The notes below the pieces were generated by a model. It was not told the DNA's origin and did no database searches. It saw nothing but the letters and a program-made list of their open reading frames with translations. From the NCBI GenBank assembly GCA_032718475.1, contig JAUCBJ010002965.1:1-43163 (forward strand): 43,163 nt of DNA, given 5' to 3'. The stretch comes from Nemertoderma westbladi (lineage: Eukaryota; Xenacoelomorpha; Nemertodermatida; Nemertodermatidae). Shown one piece after another: positions 23,801 to 32,681 of this stretch. Position 1 is the first letter of the stretch. Every line of letters starts with the position of its first letter. Position numbers and translations under genes: made by a program.

Positions 23801-26800
23801 TTTACTTAGGAATAGGGTAATAAACAGTTTACTTAGTAATAGGGAAATAAACAGTTTACTTAGTAATAGGGAAATAAACAGTTTACTTAGGAATAGGGAA
23901 ATAAACAGTTTACTTAGGAATAGGGAAATAAATAGTTTACTTAGTAATAGGGAAATAAATAGTTTACTTAGGAATAGGGAAATAAACAGTTTATTTAGGA
24001 ACAGGGAAATATTTTTTTTTTTTTTTTTTTTTTTTTACTTTACAAGCCTCATTTATTCACAAAATAATAAAAACCTTCAGAAATACAAACACAATTATAG
24101 GCACTATAACAAACAATTAAAAACAGTAATTACAGAAACGCGGGAAATTTAAAAAACAATTGTACAACCACCACCAGCTGTATTTGACGGCTGCCTAGCA
24201 ACCAGATTGCTATTTAAACAGTATGTACTGCTGTACTGTGGAACAGGGAAATATACAGTTTACTTAATAGGGTAATATTATAATAAACAGTTTACTTAGG
24301 AATAGGGTAATAAACAGTTTACTAAGTAATAGGGTAATAAACAGTTTACTTAGTAATAGGGAAATAAACAGTTTACTTAATAGGGTAATAAACAGTTTAC
24401 TTAGGAACAGGGAAATAAACAGTTTACTTAGTAATAGGGAAATAAATAGTTTACTCAGCAACAGGGAAATAAACAGTTTACTTAGGAATAGGGTAATAAA
24501 CAGTTTACTTTTAGTAATAGGGAAATAAACAGTTTACTTAGGATAAACAGTTTACTTAGTAATAGGGAAATAAATAGTTTACTCAGCAACAGGGAAATAA
24601 ACAGTTTACTTAACTACCTTCATATAACATACCTTCATACTAGGAGCCACTGCTAACTGGTGAACAAATAACATACCTTCATACTAGGAGCCATACTGCT
24701 AACTATGGTGAACTAATAACATACCTTCATACTAGGAGCCGCTGCTAACTGGTGAACTAATAACATACCTTCATACTAGGAGCCACTGCTAACTGGTGAA
24801 CTAATAACATACCTTCATACTAGGAGCCACTGCTAACCTGCTAACTGGTGAACTAATAACATACCTTCATACTAGGAGCCACTGCTAACTGGTGAACTAA
24901 TAACATACCTTCATACTAGGAGCCACTGCTAACTGGTGAACTAATAACATACCTTCATACTAGGAGACACTGCTAACTGGTTAACTAATAACATACCTTA
25001 ATACTAGGAGCCACTGCTAACTGGTGAACAAATAACATACCTTCATACTAGGAGCCACTGCTAACTATGGTGAACTAATAAGATACCTTCATACTAGGAG
25101 CCGCTGCTAACTGGTGAACTAATAACATACCTTCATACTAGGAGCCACTGCTAACTGGTGAACAAATAACATACCTTCATACGAGGATCCACTGCTAACT
25201 GGTGAACTAATAACATACCTTCATACTAGGAGCCACTGCTAACTGGTGAACTAATAACATACCTTCATACTAGGAGCCACTGCTAACTGGTTAACTAATT
25301 CCTCTTCCTGAAACTCCTCCAAGTCCGGTATTTCTGGTAAATCATCGTCAGACACATCATTGGGCTAAAACGTAATATATTATTTACTGTGTTGCTATGG
25401 CGACCAACGAGATACCGGAGTTACCTTACACATGAGTCATTCGTATGACTTATAAAGTAAGTTTACAGTCTATAATATAATGTACTTTTACGGATAATTT
25501 GGTTGTGAGCTAAATGTTGAACGGCCATTCCGGACCATAAAACCAAATAATAAATAATAACATTAACTAACAAATCGATTCGATAATAAAATAAAGTCCA
25601 AGCGGTCAGTTTACCTTACAAAATGAAAAAATGTGACAAAATGTGCGAAGTTAAGAACAGACGGGGGGAAGTGTCCGGGGGGGGGGAAGTGTCCGGGGGG
25701 GAAGTGTCTGGGGGGGAAGTGTCCGGGGGGAACTGTCTGGGGGGGATGTGTCCGGGGGGAAGTGTCCTACTTGAGCGGGGGGAACTGTCCGGGGGGGGGG
25801 GGGGGGGAGAGTCCGGGGGGGAAGTGTCCGAACACCCTCTATTAGGTAAATCAGCACTGATATTTATTGCGGTACCTAACATGGCTAACTGTAAGTTGAG
25901 CCGAATGTTATTGCTATAAACAAAATGTCCCGCTGCAATACCATCCGGACCTGCATACTCCCCTATGTTTAGGTGTGCTATAGCACAACTTATTTCGGAC
26001 TCATTAACATTAAAATCACTAGAGAAATCAAAATATAACCTATCACTCGGGGCCCAGGTATCTGAGGCCCACGTCGTGTGCGTAAACTACGTTTAAATCT
26101 TGCCTTTAACACTAAATAAATTCTATGTAGTTCTCCCGTGCTTGGAGAACCGGCATTACGCCATTTTTGAAACCAACTACGAGATTACTCTCGTCTGCTC
26201 AGACTGAGTGCCTGATGTAACAGGCATCGAGTCTTTTGCAGTGGATGAAATAATTTCTTAAATTGAGCCCCATTATATTATAGTTATGTTATATGTTATA
26301 TTATGACTGACTAAGCTAAAACCTAATTAAATTAACGTTATTTTCAAGAAAATTTTATTTGGTATCGAATTCGATACAATGGAGAAAAAAAGTTATTTTT
26401 TTATTTCGTTTTCTAACAAATATGCCGATTGCATCAAATTTGATACATATTTAATTTCTTGTGAATCGAAGGCATATAGTGGTGTATTAGTCATTCAGTG
26501 GTTACATTTAGATTACGAGTTATGTTACAACAGGGTTACGGATAAAGTTACAAATTGGTAATGTGTGAGGTTACAATTTGGTTGTTGATTATGACGAGGT
26601 TACCACGTTAACTGTGTCAGAAGTTGAGTTACAGTTCGGTCACAAGTGGGTTACAGCTCGGTCATGAGTGTGTTACAGCTCGGTCATGAGTGTGTTACAG
26701 GTCGGTCACAAGTGGGTTACAGCTCGGTCACGAGCGGGTTACAGCTCGGTCACGAGTGGGTTACAGCTCGGTCACGACTCACGAGTGGGTTACAGCTCCA

Positions 26801-28084
26801 TCACGAGTGGGTTACTGAACTAGAGATGATCCTTCTTAATCAGGAATCATGACCTGATTGACCTGCTTTAGTAGACATTTCCTAATGAAATTAAGCATAT
26901 TGTATCTAATTTGATACATGTTATTAAATGATCTTATAATTATTTATTACATGGGAAATCATTATTCTCGAGGCATTTTATTTACCGATCGTCAGCGAGG
27001 TTAATAAAGGGTCGAGAGCTTAACTACATAAACCACTATCGGATATTGAGTTCCGTTGTGTAGTACAGCTAGCAGACACTAAAATTGCAATAACTTTTAG
27101 GCCTAAGTGTTACTTAACATTTTCGCCGGGAAAAAAAGTAAAACTTTTTTCTCCCGATTTTGGGGTATATACGAGCGAAAAAGTAACAATTAAGAATAAA
27201 ATATTTTTATTTACAGGTTTTCTGCAATTTTTGAACAACAAATTTGTTTTTTGGCTATTCTTAATTACGAAAATTTTTGTTTTCGAGTGACACATTAATT
27301 TATATACAAGTAATTAATATTTAAAAATTTTGAAATATGACATAATAGTAAAACGAAACCTTCTTATATACAATTGTAATAGTTACATAACTTGATGGTA
27401 GGTGGCGCTACAGTATATCAAACGAAACCCCAATAAGTATAGAATACGATACAACGGGCCACTATTATTGAAACTGATTTGAGTTAAAATTATGTCCACT
27501 TAAATAACATTCGTAATTCGATACATACGGCGGTAAAGGGTTAAACATTACCGGGGCGATAAAACTACAGCACCCACAACGTATTGAGTAATGGATCACT
27601 GCGACGCCATTAAGTCGGCTTGTTACTACCTAAGCGCATATAATAAACAATAAAAGTTATCCAAAACAGTATGAATGTCGATAGACCTACTGTACCGGCA
27701 ATAGGGGTATTCCGTAAACAGGCCACAACAAATACTTACAATATGATCGAGCGGGCCTTTATCAATAAAGCCGGTATCGGAGCGCCTCGATACGCTCTCC
27801 TCCCCCCATCCGCAATGCCGTTCCTTCGCCCCCACTCCTACAGCTCGGCGTCCAGACGTGGGGGCCGCGTCCGGGAGGTACTGCGTCTTCTCGCGGTTGG
27901 TAAACACCTCCGCCGAGCCACGCAACCTCCCCGCGGCTACGTGGTCCCCGGAATCGTTGGGAGTTTCTCTTTCGTCCCCGGATTCCTTCCGTTGCGCGGC
28001 TCTTCTTCCGGATTTAATTTCTCTCTTCCGGTGGCGGTTCTGTGGAGGAATTATTCCGTCGTCATCCCAACCGCAATCATCCAT
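14588..28084 (-). CDS. IFT43: Intraflagellar transport protein 43 (IFT-A complex), three coding exons
   Basis: IFT43 is a small subunit of the IFT-A complex, which drives retrograde transport in cilia. Three exons join in phase 0 to 224 codons plus stop: 27740-28084, 25263-25364 and 14588-14815. The human protein is 208 residues. Conserved marks are GRRAAQRK (exon 1), LPEIPDLEEFQEEEL (exon 2) and RVATYRELDDDL, then WDWNTLFTEISSELQTEW (exon 3). These match the IPDLEEVQEED, RVMTYRDLDNDL and WDWDHLFTEVSSE marks I recall for vertebrate IFT43. Splice sites are all GT-AG: donor GTAAGT at 27739-27734, acceptor TTTTAG before 25364, donor GTATGT at 25262-25257, acceptor TTTCCAG before 14815. Intron 1 is 2375 bp and intron 2 is 10447 bp. 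Intron 2 is almost entirely satellite derived from its own splice sites. No frameshift or premature stop is seen, so the gene appears functional. Confidence 0.9.
15061..15628 (-). mobile_element. LINE reverse transcriptase fragment (N-terminal part of RT) captured in the 27-bp array
   Basis: On the minus strand this encodes RT blocks of a LINE: SNNRASGLDEIPAEVWK, KPFPKKGD followed by NYRGICLL, AAKIYNKMILYRIRPH, then after a frameshift RSTIAQILALRRLIEG and FVDFKKAF (the motif A aspartate). Compared with the copy at 29124-29730, about 23 bp are missing near 15190, which breaks the frame. Array units abut both ends directly, so it is a captured piece and not a whole element. Family assignment (RTE/CR1-like non-LTR) is inference. 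Confidence 0.85.
16200..17640. repeat. Long segmental duplication inside the 27-bp array, offset about 1055 bp
   Basis: The variant pattern of units beginning near 16209 reappears from about 17264 in the same order for some 370 bp, including the rare variants TAGGGGAATAAACATTTT and the shortened unit CATTTTACCTAGGG. It implies unequal exchange or a template jump involving about 1.05 kb. Confidence 0.75.
17731..18660. repeat. 183-bp higher-order repeat, five units
   Basis: The shortened unit marked CATTTTACCTAGGG occurs at 17781, 17964, 18147, 18330 and 18513, exactly 183 bp apart. Each period contains six full 27-bp units and one 21-bp unit. Units are almost identical, so this block was amplified recently compared with its neighbours. 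Confidence 0.92.
21095..21500. repeat. Homogeneous block of about 15 identical 27-bp units
   Basis: Successive units are base-for-base identical through most of this stretch, unlike the mixed variants on both sides. This indicates very recent expansion, or alternatively an assembly or read-consensus effect. Confidence 0.85.
21674..22273 (-). mobile_element. LINE 3' end fragment with (TAG)n tail captured in the 27-bp array
   Basis: Minus-strand coding from about 22273 to a stop at 21717 gives the C-terminus of a LINE RT protein: NRKLKVRLFRAAVVPVLFYG, then after a short frame change RLRFAGHCFR and the final DRELWRC. A 3' tail of (TAG)5 follows at 21674-21689. The same ending and tail occur at 35611-36062. 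Flanking array units abut both sides. Confidence 0.85.
22600..23500. repeat. Second higher-order zone in the 27-bp array (GGTAATAAA / TTGGGAAT variants)
   Basis: A block of consecutive variants with GGGTAATAAACAG, ACTTGGGAATAG and the 28-bp unit ACTTTAGGAATAG recurs with its TTGGGAAT mark at about 22641, 22911, 23264 and 23372. Two of the spacings (270 and 108) are exact multiples of 27. It shows a separate round of local block duplication. Confidence 0.7.
24012..24239 (-). mobile_element. 5'-truncated retro-insertion with poly(A) tail and 14-bp target duplication
   Basis: The insertion sits inside the satellite. GGAACAGGGAAATA occurs at 23998-24011 and exactly again at 24240-24253. The insert begins with 25 T (24012-24036), so its sense strand is minus and ends in poly(A). 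An AATAAA lies about 16 bases before the tail (GTGAATAAATGAGGCTTG). This is the signature of LINE-driven reverse transcription of a polyadenylated RNA. The 200-bp body has no recognised coding sequence and may be the 3' untranslated end of a host mRNA or of a LINE/SINE. Confidence 0.92.
24612..25300 (-). repeat. 44-bp tandem array carrying about 15 copies of the IFT43 exon 2 end and 5' splice site
   Basis: On the gene strand each 44-bp unit reads TTAGTTCACCAGTTAGCAG, then TGGCTCCTAGTATGAAG, then GTATGTTA. The copy adjoining exon 2 (about 25263-25298) is coding, ending LAVAPSMK, with the donor GTATGT at 25262-25257. Further copies at roughly 44-bp spacing repeat the exon end and donor; I count about 15 AAG|GTATGT-like sites, one changed to GTATCT. 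Since 44 is not divisible by three and GTATGTTATTAG brings a stop, only the first donor keeps the reading frame. The array joins the 27-bp array directly at 24612. Confidence 0.93.
25263..25364 (-). CDS. IFT43: IFT43 exon 2 (34 codons)
   Basis: 102 bp, phase 0 at both ends, starting CCCAATGAT after the acceptor TTTTAG at 25370-25365. It encodes PNDVSDDDLPEIPDLEEF and then QEEELVNQLAVAPSMK. The acidic patch followed by IPDLEE is the hallmark of IFT43. The final dozen codons form the first unit of the 44-bp array. Confidence 0.92.
25660..25830. repeat. G-rich minisatellite in IFT43 intron 1
   Basis: About ten units of GAAGTGTCCGGGGGG with G runs of 5-15. Its many G runs on the plus strand make G-quadruplex formation plausible on the non-template strand relative to IFT43 transcription. 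The short Gly/Pro-rich open frames that cross it on both strands are artefacts. Confidence 0.88.
25900..26639. other. IFT43 intron 1, unique AT-rich part
   Basis: No exon, RNA gene or element is recognised here. The short frame 26379-26561 has no known domain. Confidence 0.4.
26640..26818. repeat. 22-bp minisatellite in IFT43 intron 1
   Basis: About eight copies of a unit close to GTGGGTTACAGCTCGGTCAC, with variations such as CATGAGTGTG. Copies near 26770 contain a short internal duplication (CACGACTCACGAG). The short frame through it is repeat-derived. Confidence 0.85.
27740..28084 (-). CDS. IFT43: IFT43 exon 1 (115 codons, start ATG at 28084)
   Basis: The ATG at 28084 has a good context (GTGATGG). 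A GTG just before it is not used in eukaryotes. The exon encodes an acidic start (MDDCGWDDDG), then GRRAAQRK, typical of IFT43, a polar Ser/Arg/Gly-rich middle and CGWGEESVSRRSDTGFIDKG, ending HI directly before GTAAGT. The N-terminal half of IFT43 is poorly conserved in general, so the assignment leans on GRRAAQRK and on the clean phase-0 link to exon 2. The GC-rich region 28085-28240 is the likely promoter. Overlapping plus-strand frames (27671-28267) are shadows. Confidence 0.85.
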
Positions 28085-28260
28085 CACTGGAGTTTCAGCT
28101 TTACATACAGTGCAGATTGCTGCAGTGCGGGGTTGGTCCCAGGGTCCAGTCCAGACAGAAGCAGATGTAAGGAATTTATTTATAATTATCTCTGTTTTGG
28201 TTGGCCTGCGCTGCGGCTGCGCCTTTTTCGAATACGGGCTGTAAGATGTAGGTACCGGTA
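28085..28260 (-). promoter_or_regulatory. Probable IFT43 5' leader and promoter
   Basis: This is the GC-richer, CpG-containing stretch upstream of the IFT43 start codon, ending in a GTACCGGTATC palindrome near 28250. Assigned by position only; no defined element is recognised. Confidence 0.35.
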
Positions 28261-28619
28261 TCAGTAGATACTAATGTACTGTAGGTCCCGGAGCACAACA
28301 GTCTACTGCTGTACTGAGTAAAACAAACGCAATAGGCCTACCTCAGTACCGGTACCATGGAAACTTTCAGAGGTTTAGAACTGCTGAATTGGCATACTGC
28401 ATGTTGTTTGGGATGTTGCCAGGCACCAGCAACATGTGCATGTGGGGCGAGCCACGACCACGAAGGCGCGGCGGTTGGCAGAGCCGTAGCGAACTGCAGC
28501 TGATAATGTTAGGGGGTGTGTCAATATTTGTAAATTAATGTTGTTGTCGTCGTTGTTGTCATTACGAATTTGACATGCTAATAACTTTGTTGGATTTAAA
28601 GCTGTCCAGTTGAAAATTT

Positions 28620-29112
28620 GTAGGCCTTAGTTCAACAGTCTCCCGCTAAAAGGCTACATTTCGAAACATTAAATTCCCTCCAATTTCTTTGCCTTTAATC
28701 CGACAAGCAGACAGTTGTACCAGAGCATCAGCTGTGTTATTTATTAAAGGGGGCTAATCTTTCTGCAATTCTGTACTCTGCTAATGATGGCGAAATGTCT
28801 GAAAGTGCGTTGACCCATTCTATTCCGTTATTTATGGTACGTCCAGTGCTTGATCACGGGTACTGCTGTGGGGAAATCCGGGATGAGGGTTTGACTTCGA
28901 GAACTGGGTAGTTCAGGCAATAACTGGGTTGATGTTTGCCACATGACGTAGGAATCACTGGTAATTTTATAAACATCAAAAAGAAAAAAAGCTGGCATTA
29001 TTTAGAGACGTTTAAACACGATTAGTTCAAAAGTCTTCCACTAGAGGGCTACATGTCTATACATTAACTGTCCTCCCATTCCCATTTTTTTGCTTTTAAT
29101 CCGTCTAAGCTG
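28620..29112. repeat. Diverged direct repeat pair of about 90 bp
   Basis: 28622-28712 and 29015-29110 share the order TTAGTTCAA.AGTCT, GGCTACAT, ACATTAA and TTTGCTTTTAATCCG-type words with many substitutions. They could be two copies of an old short element or the ends of one element about 490 bp long. The second copy directly precedes the LINE fragment at 29124. Confidence 0.5.
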
Positions 29113-29123
29113 AAACAAAATAC

Positions 29124-29730
29124 AAAATATACAATAAAATGATTCTATATAGGATTAGGCCTCACATAGAGAAACTACTGCGTAAGAGCCAAAACGGATT
29201 TCGACCAAATAGATCAACAGTAGCTCAGATACTTGCACTACGGAGACTGATTGAAGGAATTAAGTCAAAGAATCTCCCCGCAGTCATGACTTTTGTGGAT
29301 TTCAAGAAGGTATTCGACTCCATCCATAGAGGTAAAATGCTTGAAATCCTAAGAGCTTATGGAATACCAGAAGTAATTGTTGCTGGCATTGGATTGTTAT
29401 ATTGTGACACATAAGCGCAGGTACTTTCACCAGGATGGTGAAACTGAGTTTTCCTCAATCCTGGCTGGCGTACTGCAAGGTGACACATTAGCACCATTAC
29501 TATTTGTAATTGTGCTGGATTACGCAATGAGGACAGCCACAAAGGAAAGGGTGAAGGTCTGGGATTCACACTTCAAGAACGCAGAAGTAGTAGATATCTG
29601 GCAACTGCAGTCACAGACACCGACTTTGCGGATGACATCGCCCTTCTCTCTAATACGTTAGCAGATGCACAGCTTCTACTAAATAAAGTGGAGAGGGCTG
29701 CTAAGGAGGTTGGATTGCATATGAAATGCT
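29124..29730 (+). mobile_element. LINE reverse transcriptase fragment, frameshifted
   Basis: It begins in KIYNKMILYRIRPHI and continues with QNGFRPNRSTVAQIL, FVDFKKVFDSIHRGKM (motif A) and YGIPEVIVAGI. A frame change near 29400 leads to GVLQGDTLAPLLFVIVLDYA. A second near 29580 leads to TDFADDIALLSN (FADD catalytic motif). It is the same family as the pieces at 15061-15628, 21674-22273 and 35611-36062, but on the opposite strand. It is truncated at both ends and non-functional. Confidence 0.88.
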
Positions 29731-29870
29731 ACCAAAGACCGACCACCACAAACCTATGTAGCCCTGCCTGTGTACCCTCCCTCGGTCAGGCACCCATCGT
29801 TGCACAGATCCATGTTGCCGATAACATTCTAATAATGAATGGGAGAATCTTTTAGGCTCAATAAGCCAAG

Positions 29871-30692
29871 GAATGTCTGTTCACCACCATGGGTGATCTT
29901 CCACAGTAAACCCTTCAACTCTGTTTCCTAAAGGAGTGCCTGTTCACCATCATGGGTGATCTTCCACAGTAAACCCTTCCACTCTGTTTCCTAAAGGAAT
30001 GCCTGTTCCCCACCATGGGTGATCTTCCACAGTGAACCCTTCCACTCTGTTTCCTAAAGGAGTGCCTGTTCACCATCATGGGTGATCTTCCACAGTAAAC
30101 CCTTCCACTCTGTTTCCTAAAGGAGTGCCTGATCACCATCATGGGTGATCTTCCACAGTAAACCCCTCCACTCTGTTTCCTAAAGGAATGCCTGTTCACC
30201 ACCATGGGTGATCTTCCACAGTAAACCATTCCAATCTGTTTCCTAAAGGAGTGCCTGTTCACCTCCATGGGTTATCTTATCTTCCACAGTAAACCCTTCC
30301 ACTCGGTTTCCTAAATGAATGCCTGTTTACCACCATGGGTGATCTTCCACAGTAAACCATTCCACTCGGTTTCCTAAATGAATGCCTGTTTACCACCATG
30401 GGTGATCTTCCACAGTAAACCATTCCACTCGGTTTCCTAAATGAATGCCTGTTTACCACCATGGGTGATCTTCCACAGTAAACCATTCCACTCGGTTTCC
30501 TAAATGAATGCCTGTTTACCACCATGGGTGATCTTCCACAGTAAACCATTCCACTCGGTTTCCTAAATGAATGCCTGTTCACCACCATGGGTGATCTTCC
30601 ACAGTAAACCCTTCCACTCTGTTTCATAAAGGAATGCCTGTTTACCACCATGGGTGATCTTCCACAGTAAACCATTCCACTCGGTTTCCCAA
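29871..30692. repeat. 63-bp minisatellite, about 13 copies
   Basis: The unit contains CCACCATGGGTGATCTTCC, then ACAGTAAACC, CTCTGTTTCCTAAA and GGAATGCCTG. One unit near 30270 has a short duplication (TTATCTTATC). The proximal half uses CCCTTCCACTCTG and the distal half CCATTCCACTCGG, so two sub-arrays expanded separately. Since 63 is divisible by three, the minus strand stays open for 117 and 147 codons, giving 21-residue repeats with HSFRK and VYCGRSP. I treat these as satellite frames, not as a gene. Confidence 0.9.
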
Positions 30693-30720
30693 GTTGCCTT
30701 GGTTCCCATTTATCGACCAC

Positions 30721-32560
30721 TGAAGGATGAAAGCCAGGGTTTGGATAGGCTGCACAGCATTTAAAGCACCCTGCCCGTCGAACTAGGGCTTAATAATTAG
30801 AAGCCCAGGAATGTCACTGCTTGGTCTATGTGGTTTAACATTCTAAGAATAACAACAAAGTAAATTGTATTGTCATTTAATAGTAATGACTTAGTATTCA
30901 AATATTGAATATCAACAACACGTACTCAAGTAAATTTTACAAATTAATAGCTACATTTATTAATTAAACTAACTAACTAACTTACAAGTAGGTTAAAACT
31001 GAAAGTTGTCGACTCAACATTGAATTACACGTTTGCAGAGATAGTAGCCTAATATAGAGAATTACCCAATATCCAGGCATACAACCCTTACTTCCAATGG
31101 AAAGATAGAAACAAAAGCACCAAGAAGAATTCAATTACAACAAATATTCTAGACAGGAGACAGCACCACTATTATTTAAAATATTAACAATTAAATTAGT
31201 CGGTGGGTTATTTTGCAAATATGTCTAAACTCTAACTTTTGTTATTAGTGCATAAAATGAACACTGAAATGTAAGTGGACAAACTGTCTACCATAAAATA
31301 ACATATGAAATACCGAACAAACAGGTTGATTGGTGGGTAAACTGTGAATAATTATTAAATAATTAAATAATAATTATTACTAAATAGATTAATAAATATT
31401 TAATAAACTATAGTAAGTAACTAATTATAAACTGGAGCACTAGTGGTGGGAAACTTTAACCCTATCTGGCCCGGGATATTTTTACTAGGTAATTGGCTCA
31501 GGAGGGAGGAGGGGGATACAATTTTGAAGATAAGGAATTTGAGGTCGCTGATCACGATAAAACTATATATACCCATAATGTCATATAATCAGGTTGACAT
31601 GGGACTGATTTTTCACTATCAAATTGTGGTGTTTGAGTTTGAGTGGGTGTTAGACAACTCTTCGATTTATCACTCCCAGTCGCTTCAAAATTACATGAAA
31701 GTTTTTTTATATGATAGATCAGACGAAATGTTGAGTCTGCACCGCTAGGTGGCGCTGCAAATTTATGCTAAATTTTTAGGTTTGTTATAAATAGTATTAA
31801 ATTTTATTAACGAAATTTTCAAAAAGTTGTCTGATACTTTTATGCAGGATGGCTATGTAGACACCCATAGAAATTTTCAAATCAATTATTGCTAAAAAAT
31901 TGTTGAAGTAGTAGGGTTTTGAAGTTGACAATTTCATAAAAAAAATATTTGGAGATAATCGACTTTTCATAATGCATAGTATAGTAATTTCAATAGGTCT
32001 CCCTAAATTGAAATTGTTAGTCCTATAACATGAAAACTAAAAGAGCTATTAAATAGCGGTTCAGATTTGGAAACACCATTTAATTGTGCATTATAACAGA
32101 TCATAAAACTAATTTCGACATATTTTGAACCAAAATGGTGCCCCCCCCCCTTAACGGCTTCTGATTCAGTTTAATTAATTGTTTAGCGCTGTAAACTCTA
32201 CATTAGTTCGCTATTGAAATTACAGCTGATATACAGTATTGTTAAAAGTTAAGCGCTACATAATTATTACTCGAAGCAGAAGTTATTAATAAATAATATG
32301 GCATAAAGTCCATTTATAAATAAATAATTATTTGAAAGATTAAGTATAATATATACACTAAAATTTACTGCAGTAACACAGATATATTCCGTATACAAAT
32401 ATAAATAGCGAATGATTAATTACATTTATTATTTAATATTTATTGGTTTTAGAAAAGCGTTTTGGCTTTTGTGTTTTGAGAAATAAAAATTTTTAAATGA
32501 TTATATGTGTATGATTAAAAAAAAATACATTAAGCTAATTAAAAAATTATGGGCTTATAG
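30721..32560. other. AT-rich intergenic DNA
   Basis: No gene is recognised. The 101-codon frame at 31443-31748 lacks domains and is likely chance. A CTCF-like word lies at 31742-31757 and a short poly(C) tract at 32142-32151. Confidence 0.45.
31742..31757 (+). promoter_or_regulatory. CTCF-like motif
   Basis: CCGCTAGGTGGCGCTG closely resembles the CTCF core consensus, CCNSYAGRKGGCGCT-like. Weaker relatives occur at 27400 (GGTAGGTGGCGCTAC), 29038 (CCACTAGAGGGCTAC) and 33552 (CCAGTAGAGGGCTAC). A motif match alone does not show binding. Confidence 0.35.
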
Positions 32561-32681
32561 CCCCTAAATCAATAAAAAACCTCTGTTGCCGAATAATATA
32601 AAATGATTGGCGGTTAACAATCGGTAAGCACAACAATTATTGGAAGATAAATAATAAAATAAATGTTTAGCGAAAATATTA

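Larger units (their letters stand above)
14806..24612 (-). repeat. 27-bp minisatellite, about 300 copies, in register with the IFT43 exon 3 acceptor
   Basis: The plus-strand unit is CAGTTTACTTAGGA followed by ATAGGGAAATAAA (27 bp). The segment CGGTTTACCTGGAAAC... spanning the exon 3 start (about 14808-14834) has the same length, sits in register at the array edge and matches the unit at 21 of 27 positions. The gene-strand unit therefore resembles an acceptor (GTTTATTTCCCTG..CCTAAG). Common variants are CTTAGT, CTCAGG, CATAGT, AACAGG and AATAGT. The array holds interruptions at about 15061-15628, 21674-22273 and 24012-24239. Near the exon (14835-15060) copies are degenerate. Period 27 is divisible by three and stop-free in several frames, giving long open frames on both strands that I do not regard as genes. 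Confidence 0.95.

Noticed and set aside
14820-24612. CRISPR array
   Set aside because: The units are contiguous with no unique spacers and vary internally, in a eukaryotic intron. It is a minisatellite.
25616-25919. Gly-rich and Pro-rich frames on both strands
   Set aside because: Translations of the G-rich minisatellite in IFT43 intron 1.
27671-28267. Plus-strand frames of 198 and 128 codons
   Set aside because: Shadows of IFT43 exon 1, whose minus-strand frame has conserved marks and correct splice junctions.
29915-30720. Minus-strand frames of 117 and 147 codons
   Set aside because: Produced by the 63-bp minisatellite only.
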